Source: an uncultured bacterium (lineage in GTDB: Bacteria; Bacillota; Clostridia; Lachnospirales; Lachnospiraceae). Taken from it: a stretch of DNA of 11,369 nucleotides. Of this stretch, positions 7,225-11,369 are shown in pieces. Made by a program: the position numbers and the translations under genes. Under the pieces are notes generated by a model. The model was not told where the DNA came from. It ran no database searches and saw only the letters and a list, made by a program, of their open reading frames with translations. The DNA lies in the NCBI GenBank assembly GCA_905214875.1, contig CAJMNR010000070.1:1-11369 (forward strand), given 5' to 3'. Positions within the stretch are counted from its first letter, which is position 1. The number at the start of each line of letters is the position of its first letter.

Positions 7225-7230
7225 AGGAGG
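7225..7230 (+). promoter_or_regulatory. Ribosome binding site of the GH9-like gene
   Basis: AGGAGG at 7225-7230 lies 12 bases before the ATG at 7243, a somewhat long spacing, and downstream of the TTG at 7159. It fixes the start at 7243, which also puts a lipoprotein signal peptide exactly at the N-terminus. Confidence 0.6.
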
Positions 7231-7242
7231 TCTTGTAATAAA

Positions 7243-8778
7243 ATGAGAACAGATGGAAAGAAAATTATGGGGGTTTTCTTAGTACTATCCGGAATCATTT
7301 TGTCTGCGGGATGTTCCGGAGGAGAAAAGTCAACTACTTCCACGGAAAAGACCGTCATTATAGCGAAAAACAGTGACAATGGAAATCAGCCGGAGGAGTA
7401 TTACCTTGGGGCAAATCAGGAAGCCGACTCGAACGTAAATATCAATATAAATAGGCTAGGATATCGAAAACAGGATGAAAAGATTGCGGTTGTGCGAAAT
7501 TATAGCGGACAAAGTAAATTTGATGTTTTAAGTGAAGAAGGAAAAGTAGTGTATTCGGGATACTTAGAGACTGCACAAATGAGCAGTATGTATGACGAAG
7601 CCATATACTATGCGGACTTTTCAGATTTAAAGAAAGAAGGTACCTATTACATAATGTGTGGAGACGACGCGGCTTCACCTATTTTCGACATAAACAACCA
7701 TGTGTATCAAGAGCTTGAACGGTTAGCAGCGCGTCCATTTATGGAAAAGACTTCAGTAAACGTAAAAGGAATCGTGATCGAAACGCAAAAGAAACAAAAT
7801 GTATCCGGCGGATGGTATATTGATTCTGATAATAGCCGATATGTCGTAACATCAACAGTCGCGTTAGCAAACCTCTGGAATCTAAAGGATTATTATAAGA
7901 AGAGTAAGCTGATCGTGAAAAATGGAAAAACTGAAGAGACTATAGACGTGGCAAAGCAATGCAAAGAAGAAGTTCGATGGCTGCTTAAGATGCAGGATAT
8001 GACATCCGGAGGAGTCTATCATAAAGTTTCAATAAATGGGGAAGGAACGGAGCAGACCCCTTATATTTCAAGAGTTTCTACTTGTGCCACAGCCGATTTT
8101 GCGGCAGTGATGGCAAAAGCCTCAATGAAATATGCCAAAGAAGATAAGAATCTATCGAATCAATGTATTAAGGCTGCAAAGCTAGCGTGGGAGTACCTGG
8201 AGGCGCACAAAGACAATCAAGTCTTTTCTAATTCTAATGGTATAAAAAGTAGGGAATATAGTGATACTTCGGATGCCGACGAACGATTGTGGGCCGCTGT
8301 TGAACTGTATCTGGCAACAGGAGACGAAGGCTTTTTAGAACGGATTGAGCAATATATGTCGACAACGTCTACAATCGACTTTGGCTGGCAAAATGTAAGC
8401 GGATTTGCACTTTTCGATTTCTATGTCGGAGAGGATAAGAAAAATACGAGTTTATTTGAAAAGGTAAACGAAAAATTACAAAAAGAAGTGGCGAATTCCT
8501 TGAAAGGACTAGATTCCGGAGAATTAATCAATGAAGAGTATGCTAAAGAAAAGACACAATATGTCATTAATCGAGGTGCACTTTTATCATTGATGGAAAA
8601 GGTCGATGCAAATAAGAAGCTTAAGTATTCGGTAGGTGTAAAGCATTATCTGGACTATATATTGGGATTAAATGAGCGTTCCAATAATTCACTTTCAGGT
8701 ATGACAGATGAGAAGGAAGAACAGTCATTAGATATTTCTTCTGCATTGTTACTAATGTTACAAAATATTGCAAAGTGA
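7243..8778 (+). CDS. Lipoprotein with divergent glycoside hydrolase family 9 (cellulase) fold
   Basis: This 511-aa exported lipoprotein has a basic N-terminus, a hydrophobic core and a lipobox-like LSAGC with C24 as lipidation site. A Ser/Thr-rich linker leads to a CelD_N-type Ig-like domain (about 66-151) and a GH9 (alpha/alpha)6 region (about 152-511). GH9 hallmarks are VSTCATADFAAVMA (about 278-291), DERLWAAVELY (346-356) and LDYILGLN (about 470-477). The active site is altered. The usual GGWYDAGDY reads GGWYIDSDN, replacing the first Asp by I193 but keeping D196 at the position of the catalytic base. The normally long stretch with the HHR motif between the LGLN segment and the C-terminal NEVA-type helix is missing. 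E493 aligns with the catalytic acid. It may be a hydrolase with changed specificity or a glycan-binding relic. It has its own promoter and no clear terminator. Confidence 0.85.
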   Translation: MRTDGKKIMGVFLVLSGIILSAGCSGGEKSTTSTEKTVIIAKNSDNGNQPEEYYLGANQEADSNVNININRLGYRKQDEKIAVVRNYSGQSKFDVLSEEGKVVYSGYLETAQMSSMYDEAIYYADFSDLKKEGTYYIMCGDDAASPIFDINNHVYQELERLAARPFMEKTSVNVKGIVIETQKKQNVSGGWYIDSDNSRYVVTSTVALANLWNLKDYYKKSKLIVKNGKTEETIDVAKQCKEEVRWLLKMQDMTSGGVYHKVSINGEGTEQTPYISRVSTCATADFAAVMAKASMKYAKEDKNLSNQCIKAAKLAWEYLEAHKDNQVFSNSNGIKSREYSDTSDADERLWAAVELYLATGDEGFLERIEQYMSTTSTIDFGWQNVSGFALFDFYVGEDKKNTSLFEKVNEKLQKEVANSLKGLDSGELINEEYAKEKTQYVINRGALLSLMEKVDANKKLKYSVGVKHYLDYILGLNERSNNSLSGMTDEKEEQSLDISSALLLMLQNIAK

Positions 8779-8792
8779 CTTATATAAGTTTG

Positions 8793-8821
8793 TTGTTAAT
8801 TGGAAAATGTTGTGATATAAT
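8793..8821 (+). promoter_or_regulatory. Sigma-A promoter of the GGDEF-EAL gene
   Basis: TTGTTA (8793-8798), a 17-base spacer and TATAAT (8816-8821), preceded by an extended -10 TGA. The start site would be near 8828, 22 bases before the ATG. The preceding gene ends only 15 bases upstream of the -35 without a recognisable terminator, so some read-through is possible. Confidence 0.7.
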
Positions 8822-8849
8822 AGGAAAAACGGCTATAATGAGGTAGGTT

Positions 8850-10694
8850 ATGATTGAAAACATAAATATCCTAGAGAAGAACGAACGAATAAATAAAAAT
8901 ACATATGCAATGAAAATTAGTAATTATGCATTCGAGGCAATCTGCAAAAAGAAGGACGTCAATGAGTCGATTGATGAATTGCTTTGTCAGGCGGGAAATA
9001 GCTTGGTCTTTGATTCCATTCATGTCTATGAGTTTATACACGACAATCAAAAACTCGTAAATACATTTTCCTGGAGTAGGAAAGAGATGTTTACGGCAGC
9101 AGAGTCAAACTTCGACTACACAGTAGTGAAGTCGTTTTTAGAAATGCATAAAGAGGAAGATCTTATTTCGCTATTAGAAATTGAATCTCCTACTCATTTG
9201 GAGCGGGCATTTTTGCATGGTTATGGTGCCGTGGATAAAGAGCAGATACTTGTTGCTGCAATCATTGAGGATGGACAGAATAAGGGCTTTGTCTCCTTTG
9301 AACGATATCATTTTAGGGCACTGTCTTATTTGGAAAAACGTAATCTTATTACAACAGTAAACGTATTAGGAGCCTATCTAATTAAGCTACGTGTATTCGA
9401 GAAAATACGTCAAAAACTTGATTTTATGAAGAATTTCGATATGCTTACAAAGCTACCAACCCTTCATAAGTTTAAAAAAGACGTAAAGGCAATATTGGAA
9501 AAAAATAAAGAAGGGCTATATGCAATTGTATACATAGATTTTAAAAATTTTAAATATATTAATGAGTCGATTGGGGAAGAGGCAGCTGACCAAATTCTTG
9601 TCGATTTTGGAAAGAGTCTAAAAGAACAGTATGCTACACTAAATTGCATTGGACGAGTAGAGTCGGATCGTTTTATTGCGTTACTACCTTTTACGAAGGA
9701 AAATGAGTTAAAACGTCAAGTCCAGCAAAATAATGATTATTTTCGTAAGGAAATGAAGAAGAAAAGCGTTGTCAATAATGTGACGTTATGTGCTGGAATT
9801 TGTCCTATTCGCTTTGGCGATGATATTAATGTTGCCATTGATAATGCAAACTTAGCAAGAAAGAGCATAGGAGATGGACAGCAGACAAACTGCAAGTTAT
9901 TTGACCAGGAAATTAAGAATAAAATCCATAAGGAAATCGAGATTGAAGATTGTATGGAATCAGCCTTAGAAAATGGAGAGTTTGTCGTTTATCTTCAGCC
10001 AAAGATCAATCTGGCTACCGAAGAAATATCGGGAGCGGAGGCGTTGGTGCGTTGGCAGAAATCAGAGGAACAAGTGATGGCGCCAAATGAATTTATTCCG
10101 ATTTTTGAACGAAACGGTTTCATTGTACAGCTAGACTATTTCATTTATGAAGAAGTGTGTAAGTTGCTATATCGGTGGAAGATGGAAGGTAGAAGAATCA
10201 TCCCGATTTCTGTCAATGTTTCTCGCATTCATTTAAATGATGATCAATTTATTATGAAATTGAAACAATTAGTAGAAGCTTATGAGATTCCGGCAAGCTG
10301 GTTGGAACTAGAACTTACCGAAAGCATATTCTTAGATGATAAAGAAGCTGCTCTTTCTACAATGAACACATTGCGTGAGTATGGATTCTATGTTTCGATT
10401 GATGATTTTGGTGCAGGATATTCTTCTCTAAATCTTCTAAAGGATATGAATACTGATGTGTTAAAGTTAGATAAAGAGTTCTTTAGAACAGGTGCAATGA
10501 ATCGAGAGGATAAGATTATTGTGTCGAGCATTGTTAGTATGGCCAAACAGCTGAATATGAAAGTGCTGTCAGAAGGCATAGAAACAAAAAGCCAGTCGGA
10601 ATTTTTAAGGTCGATAAACTGCGATATGGCACAAGGGTATTTGTTCAGCAAACCTGTTCCAGTACCGAAGTTTGAGAGGTTATTAGAGGCATAA
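8850..10694 (+). CDS. Cyclic-di-GMP phosphodiesterase with degenerate GGDEF and intact EAL domain
   Basis: This 614-aa cytoplasmic signalling protein lacks membrane segments. Residues about 20-185 resemble a GAF-like sensor region by predicted pattern and position only. A GGDEF domain follows (about 190-355), but its signature reads ESDRF (271-275), the DxD of the first strand reads D230-F-K232, and no RxxD inhibitory site is visible, so cyclase activity is unlikely. The EAL domain (about 365-614) retains every key residue: EAL (397-399), N456, E488 and E491 in ELTES, D518/D519 in DDFGAG, K539, E575 in EGIE and Q595 in QGY. It should therefore hydrolyse c-di-GMP, perhaps gated by GTP binding at the inactive GGDEF domain, as known for some composite proteins. 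The ATG has GAGGT five bases upstream. The N-terminal ligand is unknown. Confidence 0.93.
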   Translation: MIENINILEKNERINKNTYAMKISNYAFEAICKKKDVNESIDELLCQAGNSLVFDSIHVYEFIHDNQKLVNTFSWSRKEMFTAAESNFDYTVVKSFLEMHKEEDLISLLEIESPTHLERAFLHGYGAVDKEQILVAAIIEDGQNKGFVSFERYHFRALSYLEKRNLITTVNVLGAYLIKLRVFEKIRQKLDFMKNFDMLTKLPTLHKFKKDVKAILEKNKEGLYAIVYIDFKNFKYINESIGEEAADQILVDFGKSLKEQYATLNCIGRVESDRFIALLPFTKENELKRQVQQNNDYFRKEMKKKSVVNNVTLCAGICPIRFGDDINVAIDNANLARKSIGDGQQTNCKLFDQEIKNKIHKEIEIEDCMESALENGEFVVYLQPKINLATEEISGAEALVRWQKSEEQVMAPNEFIPIFERNGFIVQLDYFIYEEVCKLLYRWKMEGRRIIPISVNVSRIHLNDDQFIMKLKQLVEAYEIPASWLELELTESIFLDDKEAALSTMNTLREYGFYVSIDDFGAGYSSLNLLKDMNTDVLKLDKEFFRTGAMNREDKIIVSSIVSMAKQLNMKVLSEGIETKSQSEFLRSINCDMAQGYLFSKPVPVPKFERLLEA

Positions 10695-10733
10695 TTGAAA
10701 TTTGTGTATTATACCATAATTTTCATGAATTTC

Positions 10734-10762
10734 TTGACAATGGCAATTATATTGGGTAAAAT
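10734..10762 (+). promoter_or_regulatory. Strong sigma-A promoter of the tRNA-Leu gene
   Basis: Consensus TTGACA (10734-10739), a 17-base spacer and TAAAAT (10757-10762). The start site would fall near 10769, about six bases before the mature tRNA 5' end. This is the best promoter in the window. Confidence 0.85.
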
Positions 10763-10774
10763 ATTTGATGTAAT

Positions 10775-10858
10775 GCAGTTGTGGCGGAATTGGCATACGC
10801 GCATGGTTCAGGTCCATGTGAGAGCAATCTCGTGAGGGTTCAAGTCCCTTCAACTGCA
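10775..10858 (+). tRNA. tRNA-Leu (anticodon CAG)
   Basis: An 84-base class II tRNA. The acceptor stem GCAGTTG (10775-10781) pairs with CAACTGC (10851-10857), followed by discriminator A10858. The anticodon stem CATGG/CCATG encloses TTCAGGT, giving anticodon CAG at 10809-10811, which reads CUG leucine codons. The long variable arm, with GAGA/TCTC pairing, fits leucine. The T arm has GAGGG/CCCTT around TTCAAGT. The 3' CCA is not encoded and must be added after transcription. It is a single tRNA gene with its own promoter and terminator. Confidence 0.97.
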
Positions 10859-10867
10859 GTAATTAAG

Positions 10868-10909
10868 AAGCCTTGTATACTCCTAGAATTGGAGTGTGCA
10901 AGGCTTTTT
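10868..10909 (+). terminator. Intrinsic terminator of the tRNA-Leu gene
   Basis: The arms 10868-10883 and 10891-10906 pair at all 16 positions, counting two G-U pairs, around a seven-base loop. They end in a run of five T residues (10905-10909). It lies ten bases after the tRNA. Confidence 0.9.
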
Positions 10910-11034
10910 CGATTAATAGAAGTTTTGCGAAATAAAACATACTATTTTCATGGATTTGTAAAAAATGAAGCATACGATAGTAACATCTAGCACATATTAT
11001 ATAAATAAGCATAAAGTGCGAGGAGGCATTCCGT

Positions 11035-11313
11035 ATGACAAGAAAGAATCAGTTGAACTATGTACTTAGGGCAGTGTATCAAAAAGAGGAATGTACCAAG
11101 AAGGAGTTAAAGGACTATTGCATTAGTCATAAGGTAGCAGCAGATGAAAACGTGTTTTTGGATTTATTAAAGGAACTAAATGATAGAGGCTGCATTGACA
11201 TAAATAATGAGAACAGCAAAGTCTTTTTTAAAAAGCCTTTATGTAAGGATCATTTTGCAGCAGGTATGAATTTCTTCGGAACGAAAGAAAAAGTGTTTTA
11301 TGTACCCGATTAG
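11035..11313 (+). CDS. Small protein of unknown function, possible winged-helix fold
   Basis: I do not recognise a family for this 92-aa protein. AGGAGG at 11021-11026, eight bases before the ATG, makes translation likely. The first 65 residues are charged and look mainly helical (NQLNYVLRAVYQ, KKELKDYCISHK, NVFLDLLKELNDRG), followed by a short strand pair (CIDIN, SKVFFKK). That order is compatible with a small winged helix-turn-helix, which is inference from pattern only. The tail includes HFAAGMNFFG and ends FYVPD. There is no signal peptide or membrane segment. It stands alone between the tRNA-Leu terminator and the window edge, and the promoter is unclear. Its last six codons, including the stop, form the left arm of a large inverted repeat. 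Confidence 0.7.
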   Translation: MTRKNQLNYVLRAVYQKEECTKKELKDYCISHKVAADENVFLDLLKELNDRGCIDINNENSKVFFKKPLCKDHFAAGMNFFGTKEKVFYVPD

Positions 11314-11335
11314 TTTCCTAATCGGGTACATAAAA
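11296..11335. repeat. Perfect 18-bp inverted repeat at the 3' end of the small gene
   Basis: The arms 11296-11313 and 11318-11335 are perfectly complementary around the loop TTTC. The left arm contains the final codons and stop of the 92-aa gene. On both strands the stem starts TTTTA and ends TAAAA, so no T run follows it on the + strand. On the - strand a looser CACTTTTT lies past the stem. It may act as a bidirectional or convergent 3'-end structure. The remaining 34 bases to the edge hold nothing recognisable. Confidence 0.75.
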
Positions 11336-11369
11336 CCGCTCCGCTAAGGATGCACACTCAGGGGAAAGG

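Noticed and set aside
7159..7242. Longer N-terminus for the GH9-like protein
   Set aside because: The TTG at 7159 lies in the carB terminator and upstream of the TTGATA/TATAAT promoter. AGGAGG and the signal peptide fit the ATG at 7243.
352..7379. Several open frames of 60-120 codons on the - strand inside the confident genes
   Set aside because: They are antisense shadows without ribosome binding sites or recognisable protein features.
8778..8789. Perfect 12-bp palindrome ACTTATATAAGT at the end of the GH9-like gene
   Set aside because: It is A+T-rich and short, has no T tract and no second copy was seen, so chance is likely.
10781..10990. Open frame of 69 codons over the tRNA-Leu gene
   Set aside because: Its first part is the tRNA read as protein, a well-known artefact, and it continues through the tRNA terminator.
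1..11369. CRISPR array, insertion sequence, prophage, toxin-antitoxin or defence system
   Set aside because: No regularly spaced direct repeats, transposase, integrase, phage or defence proteins were seen, and the genes have ordinary functions with matching base composition.

Overview
The window looks like ordinary chromosome from a low-GC, endospore-forming, anaerobic Firmicute, most likely a Lachnospiraceae-type clostridium. The evidence is the A+T-rich sequence, Shine-Dalgarno sites of the AGGAGG/GGAGGTG type, sigma-A promoters close to consensus, a SleC-type spore cortex-lytic protein, a cellulase-family (GH9) lipoprotein and a tRNA gene without an encoded CCA. The species assignment is inference. 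All confident genes are on the + strand, but they form several separate transcription units, not one operon.

Layout. Positions 1-257 carry no credible gene but are packed with inverted repeats: two copies of a TGGATGAAAT palindrome (19-42 and 167-190), a perfect 11-bp hairpin (44-68), an intrinsic terminator (71-99) and an imperfect hairpin (117-144). Next come a membrane-anchored NodB-type polysaccharide deacetylase (272-1144, probable TTG start) and a SleC-like spore cortex-lytic protein (1220-2494). The second gene is preceded by a sequence matching the sigma-K consensus. After a hairpin (2517-2557) there is a leader of about 250 bases with the carAB promoter, then carA (2812-3915) and carB (3915-7112), which overlap by one base. 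A strong terminator (7118-7168) closes this unit.

Downstream are two genes, each with its own sigma-A promoter. One is a lipoprotein with the CelD_N/GH9 cellulase architecture but a shortened and altered active site (7243-8778). The other is a 614-aa protein with an N-terminal sensor-like region, a degenerate GGDEF domain and a complete EAL domain, so it probably degrades cyclic-di-GMP (8850-10694). A tRNA-Leu(CAG) gene (10775-10858) follows with its own promoter and terminator. A 92-aa unrecognised protein, possibly winged-helix (11035-11313), is last. Its final codons lie inside an 18-bp perfect inverted repeat at the right edge.

How the genes fit together. The deacetylase and the SleC-like protein both act on cell-wall or spore-cortex glycan. 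CarA and CarB form carbamoyl-phosphate synthetase for pyrimidine and arginine synthesis. The GH9-like lipoprotein and the EAL protein are neighbours without a demonstrated link. I see no defence island, CRISPR array, transposase, phage gene or clearly new multi-gene system. The points most worth checking are the remodelled GH9 active site, the carAB transcription start with its AATTTAG initial sequence, the sigma-K-type promoter, and the palindromes at both edges.
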